Numbered from the stretch's first letter, positions 38,015-47,648 are shown. The stretch is 64,000 nucleotides of DNA from Nocardioides sp. zg-1228 (GCF_017086465.1 NZ_CP070961.1:3720001-3784000); one strand, 5' to 3'. The notes: generated from the letters alone by a model not told the origin. Made by a program: numbers and translations.

Positions 38015-38590
38015 TCAGATCGAGGTGCGGTGGAAGCCCTGGAACGACCGGCTCGGCGTCGGGCCGCGCTGGCCCTGGTAGCGCGAGCCGTACTTCTCCG
38101 AGCCGTAGGGGTGCTCGCTCGGCGAGGAGAGCCGGAAGAAGCAGAACTGCCCGATCTTCATGCCCGGGTAGAGCTTGATCGGCAGCGTGGCGACGTTGGC
38201 CAGCTCGAGCGTCACGTGGCCCGAGAAGCCCGGGTCGACGAAGCCCGCCGTCGCGTGCGTGAGCAGGCCGAGCCGGCCCAGCGACGACTTGCCCTCGACC
38301 CTCGCGGCGATGTCGTCGGGGAGGGAGACCACCTCGTAGGTGGAGCCGAGCACGAACTCGCCCGGGTGCAGGATGAACGGCTCCTCGCCCTCCGGCTCGA
38401 CCTCGCGGGTGAGCTCGGACTGGTCGGCCGCCGGGTCGATGTGGGGGTAGCGGTGGTTCTCGAAGACCCGGAAGAAGCGGTCGAGGCGCACGTCGACGCT
38501 CGAGGGCTGCATCATCTGCGGGTCCCACGGCTCCAGGGCGATCCGGCCGGCGTCGATCTCAGCGGTGATGTCGCGATCGGAGAGCAGCAC
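38015..38590 (-). CDS. dcd: dCTP deaminase (dUMP-forming type likely)
   Basis: A 191-residue trimeric nucleotide deaminase. Conserved blocks are [87 protein letters not shown], and the C-terminal [17 protein letters not shown] that folds over the active site. It closely follows the mycobacterial bifunctional enzyme that turns dCTP directly into dUMP. GTG at 38590 is preferred over upstream in-frame codons because it gives the family length and a TAGGGT -10 sits 7 nt upstream on that strand. Divergent from the GDSL hydrolase gene. Confidence 0.95.
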   Translation of the reverse strand: MLLSDRDITAEIDAGRIALEPWDPQMMQPSSVDVRLDRFFRVFENHRYPHIDPAADQSELTREVEPEGEEPFILHPGEFVLGSTYEVVSLPDDIAARVEGKSSLGRLGLLTHATAGFVDPGFSGHVTLELANVATLPIKLYPGMKIGQFCFFRLSSPSEHPYGSEKYGSRYQGQRGPTPSRSFQGFHRTSI

Positions 38591-38597
38591 CCGGCCG

Positions 38598-38603
38598 ACC
38601 CTA
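38598..38603 (-). promoter_or_regulatory. -10 element of dcd (TAGGGT, leaderless)
   Basis: On the minus strand TAGGGT ends 7 nt before the dcd GTG. It decides the start at 38590 over a longer reading of the frame. Confidence 0.6.
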
Positions 38604-38634
38604 GGCCACCCGTCGGCCACTGGGGAGGGGGTCG

Positions 38635-38640
38635 CACAAT
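38635..38640 (+). promoter_or_regulatory. -10-like CACAAT of the GDSL hydrolase gene
   Basis: CACAAT ends 6 nt before the GTG at 38647, with no ribosome binding site; a leaderless start divergent from dcd. Confidence 0.45.
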
Positions 38641-38646
38641 GGCTCG

Positions 38647-39420
38647 GTGACCTTCCACCGCTACGTCGCCCTGGGCGACTCCTTCACCGAGGGCGTCGGC
38701 GACCCCGACCCGACCCGGCCCAACGGCCTGCGCGGCTGGGCCGACCGGGTCGCCGAGGTGCTCGCCCGGCAGACCGACGACTTCGGCTACGCCAACCTCG
38801 CGATCCGTGGGCGCAAGCTCGGCGCCATCATCGACGAGCAGCTCGACGTGGCCCTCACCCTCGAGCCCGACCTGGTCACCATCCACGGCGGCGGCAACGA
38901 CGTGCTGCGACCCCGCGTCGACATCGACGCGCTCGCCCGGACGTACGACGAGGCGATCGCGAGGCTCGCCGCCACGGGCGCCCGCGTGGTCATGTTCACC
39001 ATCGTCGACCCCGGCAGCGGCGGCATCTACGGACCCGTGCGCGGGCGGATGGCGATCTTCAACGAGTGGGTGCGCGAGATCGCCGACCGGCACGGCGCGA
39101 CCATCGTCGACATGTGGCGGATGCGCGACATCGAGATCGGCAGCGTCATGGACACCGACCGGATGCACCTCAACAGCGCCGGCCACACCCACATGGCGCA
39201 CGCCGTCCTCGAGGCCATCGGCGTGGAGCACGGCTTGGAGCCGGTCACCGTCGAGCCGCTGCCCGTCCGCGGCCGCCGCGAGACCTGGGCCGCCAACGCC
39301 CAGTGGACCCGAGAGTTCCTCGCGCCCTGGGTGCACCGGCGCCTCACCGGGCGCTCGTCCGGCGACAGCGTCACGGCCAAGCACCCCACCCTCTCGCGGG
39401 TCGGGTCGGACACTCCCTAG
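38647..39420 (+). CDS. SGNH/GDSL hydrolase
   Basis: A 257-residue esterase/lipase-fold hydrolase. Block I is [14 protein letters not shown] (nucleophile Ser13 region), block [17 protein letters not shown], block [16 protein letters not shown] (oxyanion Asn), block [17 protein letters not shown] (catalytic Asp and His). There is no signal peptide, so it acts in the cytosol or is released otherwise. Substrates of such actinobacterial GDSL proteins (acyl esters, lipids, acetylated sugars) cannot be told apart by sequence. The next feature downstream is the tRNA-Gly gene. Confidence 0.92.
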   Translation: MTFHRYVALGDSFTEGVGDPDPTRPNGLRGWADRVAEVLARQTDDFGYANLAIRGRKLGAIIDEQLDVALTLEPDLVTIHGGGNDVLRPRVDIDALARTYDEAIARLAATGARVVMFTIVDPGSGGIYGPVRGRMAIFNEWVREIADRHGATIVDMWRMRDIEIGSVMDTDRMHLNSAGHTHMAHAVLEAIGVEHGLEPVTVEPLPVRGRRETWAANAQWTREFLAPWVHRRLTGRSSGDSVTAKHPTLSRVGSDTP

Positions 39421-39462
39421 CCCGGTCCGGTAGCATCTGGCCCGCTGTCCCAGGACGGCACT

Positions 39463-39538
39463 GCGGATGTAGCTCAGCTGGTAGAGCGCGACCTTCCCAA
39501 GGTCGATGTCGCGAGTTCGAATCTCGTCATCCGCTCCA
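39463..39538 (+). tRNA. tRNA-Gly (CCC)
   Basis: The full cloverleaf is readable: acceptor GCGGATG/CATCCGC, D arm GCTC-AGCTGGTA-GAGC, anticodon stem CGACC/GGTCG with loop TTCCCAA (anticodon CCC at 39496-39498), T arm GCGAG-TTCGAAT-CTCGT, discriminator T and an encoded CCA end. A -10-like TAGCAT lies at 39431-39436. It decodes GGG. Immediately downstream are two tandem copies of its last 37 nt. Confidence 0.97.
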
Positions 39539-39717
39539 TTCCATCCATATCTCCCCCGTGATCGCGCGCCGAGCGCGACGCTCCGCGAAACGTCGATGTC
39601 GCGAGTTCGAATCTCGTCATCCGCTCCATTCCATCCATATCTCCCCCGTGATCGCGCGCCGAGCGCGACGCTCCGCGAACGTCGATGTCGCGAGTTCGAA
39701 TCTCGTCATCCGCTCCA
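39502..39717 (+). repeat. Tandem repeats of the tRNA-Gly 3' end with 52-53 bp spacers
   Basis: The last 37 nt of the tRNA (39502-39538: 3' anticodon strand, variable loop, T arm, acceptor strand, CCA) recur exactly at 39592-39628 and 39681-39717. The spacers 39539-39591 and 39629-39680 are identical except for one extra A in the first, so the units are 90 and 89 bp. Each spacer contains a small GAGCG/CGCTC hairpin. The partial copies lack the 5' half and cannot be tRNAs. The pattern resembles integration-site (att) core duplications at a tRNA 3' end, but no integrase is present. Confidence 0.95.
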
Positions 39718-39782
39718 CGACTCCTCCTGACCGCGCCCCTCGGCTGCGGACGGGCGAGCGCGGTCGACTAACGTCGCACCAC

Positions 39783-40409
39783 GTGAGCTTCACCGGATTC
39801 CCCGTCGCCGCGCTCGACTTCTACGACGACCTGGAGATGGACAACACCAAGTCCTTCTGGGAGGCCAACAAGCACGTCTACAAGGAGTCGGTGGAGGCGC
39901 CGATGAAGGCGCTGATGGCCGCCCTGGAGCCCGAGTTCGGCACCGCCAAGGTGTTCCGGCCCTACCGCGACGTGCGGTTCGCCAAGGACAAGACGCCCTA
40001 CAAGACCCACCAGGGCGCGTTCGTCGCGGCCGGACCGCGCACCGGCTGGTACGTCGAGATCTCGCCGCGCGGCACTCGCGTCGGCGCCGGCTTCTACGAC
40101 GCCGACGGGCCGACGCTCGCGGCGATCCGCGACGCGATGGCCGACGACACGACCGGACCTGCCCTCGACCGGCTGCTGCGCAAGCTGGAGCGGGCGGGCT
40201 TCGAGGTCGGCGGCGACCAGCTCAAGACCTCGCCCCGCGGCTACGACGCCGACCACCCGCGCATCCACCTGCTGCGGCGCAAGCAGCTGTTCGTGGGGCG
40301 GTCCTACGGCTTCGAGGCCGACGCCATCGGCGCCGGTCTCGTCGACCGGGTCCGCGAGGACTGGCGCGCCCTGCGGCCGCTGATCAGCTGGCTGCGCGCG
40401 GTCGACTGA
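39783..40409 (+). CDS. DUF2461 domain protein
   Basis: A 208-residue soluble protein of the DUF2461 (TIGR02453) family, function unknown. Diagnostic segments: FTGFPVAALDFYDDLEMDNTKSFWEANKHVYKESVEAPMKALM, VFRPYRDVRFAKDKTPYKTHQGAFV, GWYVEISPRGTRVGAGFYDADGPTLAAIRDAM and the C-terminal HPRIHLLRRKQLFVGRSYGFE. The GTG at 39783 follows a TAACGT -10 by 8 nt, consistent with leaderless translation. Probably monocistronic; the tRNA-Gly repeats end 65 bp upstream. Confidence 0.9.
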   Translation: MSFTGFPVAALDFYDDLEMDNTKSFWEANKHVYKESVEAPMKALMAALEPEFGTAKVFRPYRDVRFAKDKTPYKTHQGAFVAAGPRTGWYVEISPRGTRVGAGFYDADGPTLAAIRDAMADDTTGPALDRLLRKLERAGFEVGGDQLKTSPRGYDADHPRIHLLRRKQLFVGRSYGFEADAIGAGLVDRVREDWRALRPLISWLRAVD

Positions 40410-40444
40410 GCCGGCCGCGTCGGGCGTACGTCAGGGCCCGACCG

Positions 40445-40903
40445 TCAGTGCGGCTGCCAGGCGTCGTCGTCACGGGTCAGTGCGGCGACGCCCTCGGGGA
40501 GGGTGCCGTCGGCGAGCTGCTGGATGGTGACCTGCTCGAAGACCATCCGCAGCGAGTGGCGCGCGGCGATCCACACGTGCTGCAGCACCTTGGCGCTGTC
40601 GTCGTACTCCACCGCCTCGGGGCGCAGGCCGTAGACCGAGACGAGCGGGCCGTCGACCGCGCGGATGACGTCGGCGACGGTGACCGACTCGGGTTTGCGG
40701 GCGAAGCGCCACCCACCGGACTGGCCGCGCTGCGACACCACGATGTCGGCGCGTCGCAGGTCGGCCAGGATCGCCTGGAGGAAGCCGTGGGGGATGCCCT
40801 GCGCCTTGCCGAGCTGCTCGGCGCTGACGGCGGTCCCGTCGGCACGCACCGCGATCTCGATCAGGGCCCGGAGGGCGTAGTCGGCTTTGGCGGAGACGCG
40901 CAT
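40445..40903 (-). CDS. Rrf2-family transcriptional regulator
   Basis: A 152-residue winged-helix regulator. The N-terminus MRVSAKADYALRALIEIAVR and the recognition helix region GIPHGFLQAILADLRRADIVVSQRGQSGGWRFAR are typical Rrf2. The three-Cys Fe-S cluster of IscR/NsrR/RsrR is absent (no Cys at all), so it is more like the cysteine-metabolism regulator CymR type. The upstream neighbour on the same strand is a TauE/SafE exporter, and both have GTTTGTCAG close to their promoters. A role in sulfur metabolism is inference. Confidence 0.88.
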   Translation of the reverse strand: MRVSAKADYALRALIEIAVRADGTAVSAEQLGKAQGIPHGFLQAILADLRRADIVVSQRGQSGGWRFARKPESVTVADVIRAVDGPLVSVYGLRPEAVEYDDSAKVLQHVWIAARHSLRMVFEQVTIQQLADGTLPEGVAALTRDDDAWQPH

Positions 40904-40910
40904 AAGGCCA

Positions 40911-40919
40911 GTTTGTCAG
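40911..40919. promoter_or_regulatory. Shared 9-mer GTTTGTCAG, copy 1
   Basis: GTTTGTCAG lies 8 nt upstream of the Rrf2 gene start. The same 9-mer is at 41981-41989 upstream of the TauE-type exporter. It may be part of the Rrf2 protein's own operator; evidence is thin. Confidence 0.35.
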
Positions 40920-41016
40920 ATATGTCGGCAGAGACAGTGCGCCTGCCCGACGGGCAGCGCACAGGGACGTACGCCGGCGGCCCGGGGGCGGGCGCCGGCG
41001 TGCGTCGATCGACGGG

Positions 41017-41916
41017 TCAGGCCGTCGTGGGCTGGAGCTCCTCCTCGGCCAGTGCGGCCTTGGACAGCCGCTCCTGCTTGACGGCCCAGACGATCGCGGA
41101 GACCCAGAGGACGAAGATGACCGCGGCGGTGACGGCGGTGGCGACACCCGGGGCGCCGATGGAGTCGAGCAGCGTCTTGGAGTTGGTCAGGATGATCAGG
41201 CCGCCCGCCGCGGTGCCGAGCACGCGGGCCGGGAGCTTCTTGACCAGCCACGCGGCGACGGGCGCGGCGATCACGCCACCGGCGAGGAGGGCACCGGCGT
41301 AGCCCCAGTTGATGCCGGCGGCGCCGAGCCCGAGGAGGAAGCCGAGCGAGCCGCCGACCGCGACGACGAACTCCGAGGTGTCGATCGAGCCGACGACCTT
41401 GCGGGGCTCGAGGCGACCGCTGGAGAGCAGCGAGGTGGTGCCGACCGGGCCCCACCCGCCGCCGCCGACGGCGTCGAGCGTGCCCGCGACCAGGCCCATC
41501 GGGGCCAGGAACGCCGCGGAGGGGTGGCCCTTGAACGTCGGGCGGGCGCCGCCGAGGCGCAGGAAGCGGTAGACGACGTAGAAGCCGAGGCTGAGCAGGA
41601 TGATCGCGACGATCGGCTTGGCGACCGCCGCGTCCATGTTGGACAGCAGCGTCGCGCCGGCGAAGGCGCCCACGAAGCCGGGCACCGCCAGGATCGACAC
41701 CGTGCGCCAGTCGACGTTGCCCAGCTTGTGGTGCGAGGCGCCGGACACCAGCGAGGTGCCGATCTCGGAGAAGTGGACGGCGGCCGAGGCCGCTGCCGGT
41801 GCCACACCGGCCGCGAGGAGCAGCGTCGAGGACGTCACGCCGTAGGCCATGCCCAGGGATCCGTCGATGAGCTGGGCGATGAGGCCCACGACGCCGAGCA
41901 CGATGAGCTTGCGCAT
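41017..41916 (-). CDS. TauE/SafE-family sulfite/sulfonate exporter
   Basis: A 299-residue membrane protein with about eight helices in two related halves. The first half opens VVGLIAQLIDGSLGMAYGVTSSTLLLAAGVAPAAASAAVHFSEIG; the second half repeats the pattern with PMGLVAGTLDAVGGGGWGPVGTTSLLSSG, the glycine-rich motif of the TauE family. Family members move sulfite, sulfonates or other organosulfur anions. The neighbour is a CymR-like Rrf2 regulator, supporting a sulfur-related role. The C-terminus EERLSKAALAEEELQPTTA-like tail is cytoplasmic. Confidence 0.9.
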   Translation of the reverse strand: MRKLIVLGVVGLIAQLIDGSLGMAYGVTSSTLLLAAGVAPAAASAAVHFSEIGTSLVSGASHHKLGNVDWRTVSILAVPGFVGAFAGATLLSNMDAAVAKPIVAIILLSLGFYVVYRFLRLGGARPTFKGHPSAAFLAPMGLVAGTLDAVGGGGWGPVGTTSLLSSGRLEPRKVVGSIDTSEFVVAVGGSLGFLLGLGAAGINWGYAGALLAGGVIAAPVAAWLVKKLPARVLGTAAGGLIILTNSKTLLDSIGAPGVATAVTAAVIFVLWVSAIVWAVKQERLSKAALAEEELQPTTA

Positions 41917-41980
41917 GCGCAGCTCCTTCCGGTTCTGGGGACGGCAGCGACGCGGTCGCGGGCCAGGTCGAGCGGGTCTG

Positions 41981-41989
41981 GTTTGTCAG
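41981..41989. promoter_or_regulatory. Shared 9-mer GTTTGTCAG, copy 2
   Basis: Second copy of the 9-mer, 65 nt upstream of the exporter start, in an AT-richer stretch (41981-42025) that also holds two AGACA repeats and likely the promoter. Confidence 0.35.
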
Positions 41990-42136
41990 GTGAAAGACTA
42001 GACATACATGGAGTGATAGACAAAATCGACATGGCGCGGCGGCGTGTCGCCCTTCCCGACCACGCCCAGAGCGCTCGGCGAACGTGACGTTCGCCCGATC
42101 GTGTTGCGCGGCGCCGCCCGGCGAGGCATCATCTTG

Positions 42137-42150
42137 TTACTGGCGAGTAG
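42137..42150. promoter_or_regulatory. Operator-like palindrome before the acyl-CoA dehydrogenase
   Basis: TTACTGGCGAGTAG, 40 nt upstream of the GTG start, is close to TTACCAACGGGTAG before etfD (26283-26296). Both are TTACYNNCGRGTAG and near-palindromic. Confidence 0.6.
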
Positions 42151-42189
42151 GCACTCGCCCCCGATCCCGCGACCTGACAGGTGGAAGCT

Positions 42190-44064
42190 GTGAGCCACTA
42201 CAAGACCAACCTCCGAGACATCGAGTTCAACCTCTTCGAGATGCTCGGCCGCGACGAGGTCCTCGGCACCGGACCCTTCAGCGAGATCGACGCCGAGAGC
42301 GCCCGCGAGATCCTGCGCGAGGTCGAGCGGCTCTCCCGCGAGGACCTCGCCTCGTCCTACGAGGACAGCGACCGCAACCCGCCGGTCTTCGACCCCGCCA
42401 CCCACACCGCGCCGGTGCCCGAGTCGTTCAAGCAGAGCTACCAGGCCTGGATGGACTCGGAGTTCTGGCGCCTGCAGGTCCACGAGGAACTGGGCGGCAC
42501 GCCGGCCCCCTCGTCCCTGGTCTGGGCCCTCGGCGAGATGGTGCTCGGCGCCAACGCCCCGGTGTGGATGTACGCCGCCGGGCCGGCGTTCGCCAACGTG
42601 GTCCACCGCAACGGCAACGACCGCGACAAGGCCGTCGCCCAGTACATGGTCGACCGGCGGTGGGGCTGCACGATGGTGCTCACCGAGCCCGACGCGGGCT
42701 CCGACGTCGGCGCCGGCCGCGCCAAGGCCGTCCCCAACGAGGACGGCTCGTGGAACATCACCGGCGTCAAGCGCTTCATCACCAGCGCCACCCACGACAT
42801 GAGCGAGAACATCATGCACCTCGTCCTCGCGCGCCCCGAGGGCGTCGAGGGCGTCGGCGGCCCGGGCACCAAGGGCCTCTCGCTCTTCTGGATGCCCGAG
42901 CAGCACTTCGACCTCGAGACCGGCGAGCTCACGGGCGAGCGCAACGGCGTCTACGTCACCAACGTCGAGCACAAGATGGGCATCAAGGTCTCCAACACCT
43001 GCGAGGTGACCTTCGGCGACCCGCAGGTCGGTGGCGGCGAGCCGGCGAAGGGCTGGCTGCTCGGCGAGGTGCACGACGGCATCGCCCAGATGTTCCAGGT
43101 CATCGAGAACGCCCGCATGCTGGTCGGCACCAAGGCCATCGCGACGCTCTCGACCGGCTACCTCAACGCGCTCGACTACGCAAAGGAGCGCGTCCAGGGC
43201 GCCGACCTCACCCAGGCCGCCGACAAGACCGCCCCGCGCGTCACGATCACCCACCACCCCGACGTCCGTCGCTCGCTGATGACCCAGAAGTCGTTCGCCG
43301 AGGCGATGCGCGCCCTCGTCCTCTACACCGCCACCTGGCAGGACGAGGTCATGCTCGCCGAGCACGCGGGCACCGCCGACAGCGACGAGGCCCGCCTCGC
43401 CGCCGCGGTCAACGACCTGCTCCTCCCGATCGTCAAGGGCTACGGCTCCGAGCGCTCGTGGGTGCTGCTGGGCACCGAGTCGCTGCAGACCTTCGGAGGG
43501 TCGGGCTTCCTGCAGGAGTACCCGATCGAGCAGTACGTCCGCGACGCCAAGATCGACACCCTCTACGAGGGCACCACCGCGATCCAGGGCCAGGACTTCT
43601 TCTTCCGCAAGATCGTCAAGGACCAGGGCCGGGCGCTGGGCCACCTGGCCAAGGAGATCGAGGGCTTCCTCGCCTCCGAGGCCGGCAACGGTCGCCTCAA
43701 GAACGAGCGGGCGCTGCTCACCACGGCGCTCGAGGACGCCAACGCCATCGTCGGCCACATGATCAACGACCTGATGTCGTCGGCCGAGGAGCAGCGCAAC
43801 ATCTACAAGGTCGGGCTCAACACCTCGCGCCTGCTGATGGCGCTCGGCGACGTCGTCTGCGGCTGGCTGCTGCTGCGCCAGGCCGAGGTCGCGCTGGACA
43901 AGCTGGCCGGTGAGGTGTCGGCGAAGGACAAGGCGTTCTACGAGGGCAAGGTCGCGGCCGCGCAGTTCTTCGCGCAGACCAACCTGCCCCGGGTCAGCGC
44001 CGAGCGCGCCATCGCCGAGGCCACCACCCTCGAGCTGATGGACCTCGACGAGGCGGCGTTCTGA
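42190..44064 (+). CDS. Acyl-CoA dehydrogenase, FadE5-like
   Basis: A 624-residue flavoprotein of the large, C-terminally extended acyl-CoA dehydrogenase group. N-terminus [19 protein letters not shown] is the FadE5 hallmark. FAD/substrate motifs are [23 protein letters not shown] and [13 protein letters not shown]; the C-terminal domain has [44 protein letters not shown] with the catalytic Glu in LYEGTTAIQ. It introduces the trans-2 double bond in beta-oxidation and passes electrons to ETF, hence to an EtfD-type dehydrogenase such as the one in this window. GTG at 42190 rather than 42181 gives the family start. Confidence 0.94.
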   Translation: MSHYKTNLRDIEFNLFEMLGRDEVLGTGPFSEIDAESAREILREVERLSREDLASSYEDSDRNPPVFDPATHTAPVPESFKQSYQAWMDSEFWRLQVHEELGGTPAPSSLVWALGEMVLGANAPVWMYAAGPAFANVVHRNGNDRDKAVAQYMVDRRWGCTMVLTEPDAGSDVGAGRAKAVPNEDGSWNITGVKRFITSATHDMSENIMHLVLARPEGVEGVGGPGTKGLSLFWMPEQHFDLETGELTGERNGVYVTNVEHKMGIKVSNTCEVTFGDPQVGGGEPAKGWLLGEVHDGIAQMFQVIENARMLVGTKAIATLSTGYLNALDYAKERVQGADLTQAADKTAPRVTITHHPDVRRSLMTQKSFAEAMRALVLYTATWQDEVMLAEHAGTADSDEARLAAAVNDLLLPIVKGYGSERSWVLLGTESLQTFGGSGFLQEYPIEQYVRDAKIDTLYEGTTAIQGQDFFFRKIVKDQGRALGHLAKEIEGFLASEAGNGRLKNERALLTTALEDANAIVGHMINDLMSSAEEQRNIYKVGLNTSRLLMALGDVVCGWLLLRQAEVALDKLAGEVSAKDKAFYEGKVAAAQFFAQTNLPRVSAERAIAEATTLELMDLDEAAF

Positions 44065-44084
44065 CCGTCGCCTGACCGGGCGTG

Positions 44085-44102
44085 CGGCGGCGGCCGCCGC
44101 CG
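44085..44102. terminator. GC palindrome after the acyl-CoA dehydrogenase gene
   Basis: An 18-bp perfect palindrome, CGGCGGCGG/CCGCCGCCG, begins 20 nt after the stop codon. It can act as a U-less terminator. Confidence 0.5.
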
Positions 44103-44112
44103 GCCCGCCGAC

Positions 44113-44200
44113 GGTCCATCAAGGTATGTCGCTCAACCGGCACTTCCCTCGCTCAGCTCATCGAGGGAAGTGCCGGTTCGTCTGCGTACCTTGATGGACC
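44113..44200. repeat. Nested 88-bp inverted repeat
   Basis: Outer arms GGTCCATCAAGGTA (44113-44126) and TACCTTGATGGACC (44187-44200) and inner arms AACCGGCACTTCCCTCG (44135-44151) and CGAGGGAAGTGCCGGTT (44162-44178) are perfect, separated by 8-nt unpaired bulges on each side and a 10-nt loop. It is AT-richer than its surroundings. It lies between the acyl-CoA dehydrogenase and the ABC ATPase gene. It may be a terminator, a structured RNA or a mobile palindromic element. Confidence 0.9.
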
Positions 44201-44282
44201 AACGCCACGGATGACAGGTGTCACGGGGAGGTCGTGACACGTGGGCGAGGGCCGGGCGCGCCCGGGCCGACAGGGTGGACGC

Positions 44283-45169
<887 letters not shown>

Positions 45170-45173
<4 letters not shown>

Positions 45174-45967
45174 CCGCCACGACCCTTCCCGCGCGCGCCG
45201 CGGACGACGTACGGCCCGCCCCGCGACCCGAGATGCGCGCCTACGCCCGCCTCGACCTGCGGCGTCAGTTCCGCGACCGGATCGGCATGTTCTTCGTCGT
45301 CGGCCTGCCGACGTTCATGTACCTCGTCTTCGGCCTCGGCTCCGACGACCCGGCCGGCAGCGGCAACGTCGCGATGGTCGTGATGATCTCGATGGCCGCC
45401 TACGGCGCGGTCACCGCGACGACCACCGTCGCGGGCAGCGCCGCCACCGAGCAGATGATGGGGTGGGGACGCCAGCTCGGGCTGACCCCGATGCGCCCGG
45501 TCGCCTTCGTGGTCGCCAAGGCGGCCGTCGCGATGGTGGTGGCCGCCGTCCCCGTCGTCGCGATCTTCGCGATCGGGGCCGCCACCGGCGCCCGCGGCCA
45601 CTGGACGGACTGGGTGCTGGCCGGCGCGGTGGTGTGGCTCGGCTCGGCGCTCTTCGCGATCTACGGCCTGGCGATCTGCCTGCTGTTCCGCGGTCCCAAC
45701 GCCTCCGGCATCGCGTCGGGGATGGTCGTGGTGCTGGCCTTCCTCGGCAACGTCTTCGTGCCGATGAGCGGCGTCATGCTCGACCTGGGCCGGCTCACCC
45801 CCTTCTACGGCTACCTCGCCCTCGCCCGATTCCCGGTCACCGACGGCTGGCTGATGATGGGAGATCGCGACCCGCTGTGGCTGCCGATCGCTAACGTGCT
45901 CGCGTGGACCGTGATCTTCGCGCTGCTCGCGCTGTGGGGCGTACGCCGCAGCCGGGCGCGGACATGA
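45170..45967 (+). CDS. ABC-2 type transporter permease
   Basis: A 265-residue ABC-2 permease with six membrane helices: N-terminal amphipathic LDLRRQFRDRIGMFFVVGLPTFMYLVFGL, four central segments (VAMVVMISMAAYGAVTATTTVAG, VVAKAAVAMVVAAVPVVAIFAIG, WVLAGAVVWLGSALFAIYGLAICLLF, SGMVVVLAFLGNVFVPMSGVML), and a last one (PIANVLAWTVIFALLALWGV). It pairs with the preceding ATPase as a dimeric exporter. Its stop overlaps the kinase start (ATGA). Such ABC/DesKR-like units often respond to membrane or antibiotic stress. Confidence 0.9.
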
Positions 45968-47019
45968 CCACGGCGCCGACCACGACGCTCCCGGCCAACC
46001 CCTGGGAGAGGTGGGGCTGGGCGTTCGCGGCCATCTGGCTGGTCTTCCTGGTCTTCCCGGTCACCTCCGTCGCGGCTGCCGACGTGCCGGTCGCGGTCAA
46101 GGTGGCCGCCTGGCTGTGCATCGCCGCTTTCGCCGTCGCCAACGTGATGGGCTACTCCTGGCGCTGGAACACCTGGGCGTGCCTCGGCGTGATGGTGGCC
46201 ATGGCCCTGGCCACCCTGCCCGTGATCGGTATGGGCGTCATCTCGTTCACGCCCTACCTCGCGATCCTCTCGGCCCTCGAGCTGCCCACCCCGTGGTGGA
46301 AGTGGGCGGTGGGCCTGTGGGCGGCGTTCCCGCTCCTGTCGTTGCTGCAGATCGACGACTTCCCACCCTTCTTCTTCCTCGTGCTCTGGCCGATCATGAT
46401 CGGCGCCGTCATGCTGCGCATCTTCGGCGAGCGCGAGGAGCTGTCCTACCGCGCCCTGGGCGAGCACGCCGTGGTCGCCGAGCGCGAACGGGTGGCTCGC
46501 GACGTGCACGACGTGCTCGGGCACTCCCTCACCGCGCTGTCGGTCAAGGCCGAGCTCGCCGCCCGGCTGATCGACCTCGACCCCGCCCGCGCCAAGCAGG
46601 AGCTGGAGTCGATCCAGAGGACGGCGCGCCAGGCGCTCGCCGAGGTGCGGGCGACCGTCGGCGGGCTGCGCGCCGGCAACCTCGACGACGAGCTGGCCGC
46701 CGCTCCCCTGGTGCTGGCCGACGTCGGGGTCGCCACGACGATCGAGGGCTCCGTGGCCGACACCGACCCACGGCACCGCGCGCTGCTGGCCTGGGTGCTG
46801 CGCGAGGCGGTCACCAACGTCGTACGCCATGCGCAGGCGCGCACCGTGGTCATCGAGCTGAGCCCCGACGGCATCGCCGTCACCGACGACGGATCCGGCT
46901 GCGACGGCGCCGAGGGCAACGGACTGCGCGGCATGCGCGAGCGGGTCAGCGGCGCCGGCGGCACCCTCAGCATCCGCCCGGCCACCCCCGGCACCCGCGT
47001 CGAGGTGGCGCTGCCGTGA
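45964..47019 (+). CDS. Sensor histidine kinase, DesK-like
   Basis: A 351-residue kinase. Residues ~12-160 hold about five membrane helices with short loops, like Bacillus DesK, a membrane-thickness sensor. His-containing motif ERERVARDVHDVLGHSLTALSVKAELAARLIDLDP is HisKA_3 (phospho-His about residue 182). The ATPase domain contains VLREAVTNVVRHAQA (N box), VTDDGSGCDGAEGNGLRGMRERV (G1/G2). It overlaps the ABC permease upstream and the response regulator downstream, so it should sense the state or cargo handled by the ABC exporter. Confidence 0.92.
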   Translation: MTTAPTTTLPANPWERWGWAFAAIWLVFLVFPVTSVAAADVPVAVKVAAWLCIAAFAVANVMGYSWRWNTWACLGVMVAMALATLPVIGMGVISFTPYLAILSALELPTPWWKWAVGLWAAFPLLSLLQIDDFPPFFFLVLWPIMIGAVMLRIFGEREELSYRALGEHAVVAERERVARDVHDVLGHSLTALSVKAELAARLIDLDPARAKQELESIQRTARQALAEVRATVGGLRAGNLDDELAAAPLVLADVGVATTIEGSVADTDPRHRALLAWVLREAVTNVVRHAQARTVVIELSPDGIAVTDDGSGCDGAEGNGLRGMRERVSGAGGTLSIRPATPGTRVEVALP

Positions 47020-47621
47020 TCCGGCTGCTGCTCGCCGACGACCAGGCGCTCGTACGCGGTGCGCTGGCGGCGCTGCTCGACCTCGAGTCAGACCTCGACG
47101 TCGTGGCCCAGGTCGGCCGGGGCGACGAGGTGGTCGAGGCCGCCCGTGCCTCGGAGGCCGAGGTCTGCCTGCTCGACATCGAGATGCCCGGCCTCAACGG
47201 CATCGAGGCCGCCGCGGCCCTGCGGCGCGAGCTGCCGGGCGTGCGGTCGCTGATCGTCACCACCTTCGGCCGGCCGGGCTACGTCCGGCGCGCCATCGAG
47301 GCCGGTGCCTCCGGGTTCGTCGTCAAGGACACGCCGTCGCGCCAGCTGGCCGACGCCGTGCGCCGGGTCCACGCCGGGCTGCGGGTCGTCGACCCCGACT
47401 TGGCCGCGGAGTCGCTCGTCGACGGCCCGAGCCCGCTGACCGGGCGCGAGCGCGAGCTGCTCACCCACGCCCTCGACGGATCACCGGTGGCCGCGATCGC
47501 CGCGCGCGTGCACCTCTCGGAGGGCACGGTGCGCAACCATCTGTCCGCCGCGATCGGCAAGACCGGGGCGACCACCCGCAGCGAGGCGGCCCGGATCGCC
47601 CAGGAGCGCGGCTGGCTCTGA
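47016..47621 (+). CDS. NarL/LuxR-family response regulator, DesR-like
   Basis: A 201-residue response regulator from a GTG start that overlaps the kinase stop (GTGA). The receiver domain has acidic residues LADDQ (Asp8-Asp9), phospho-Asp in VCLLDIEMPGLNG, Thr in LIVTTFG and Lys in FVVKDTPS. The HTH LTGRERELLTHALDGSPVAAIAARVHLSEGTVRNHLSAAIGKTGATTRSEAARIAQERGWL is DesR-like, including the C-terminal GWL. It likely controls the ABC genes of its own operon; no target is visible. Confidence 0.92.
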   Translation: MIRLLLADDQALVRGALAALLDLESDLDVVAQVGRGDEVVEAARASEAEVCLLDIEMPGLNGIEAAAALRRELPGVRSLIVTTFGRPGYVRRAIEAGASGFVVKDTPSRQLADAVRRVHAGLRVVDPDLAAESLVDGPSPLTGRERELLTHALDGSPVAAIAARVHLSEGTVRNHLSAAIGKTGATTRSEAARIAQERGWL

Positions 47622-47648
47622 GCCGACCGCGTCCGGCACGCCGCCGCC

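Noticed and set aside
39592-39717. Two additional tRNA-Gly genes
   Set aside because: These copies contain only the 3' 37 nt; D arm, acceptor 5' strand and anticodon are missing.
44113-44200. tRNA or known riboswitch
   Set aside because: The fold is one long rod with internal bulges; no cloverleaf, no conserved riboswitch core and no T-box sequence.
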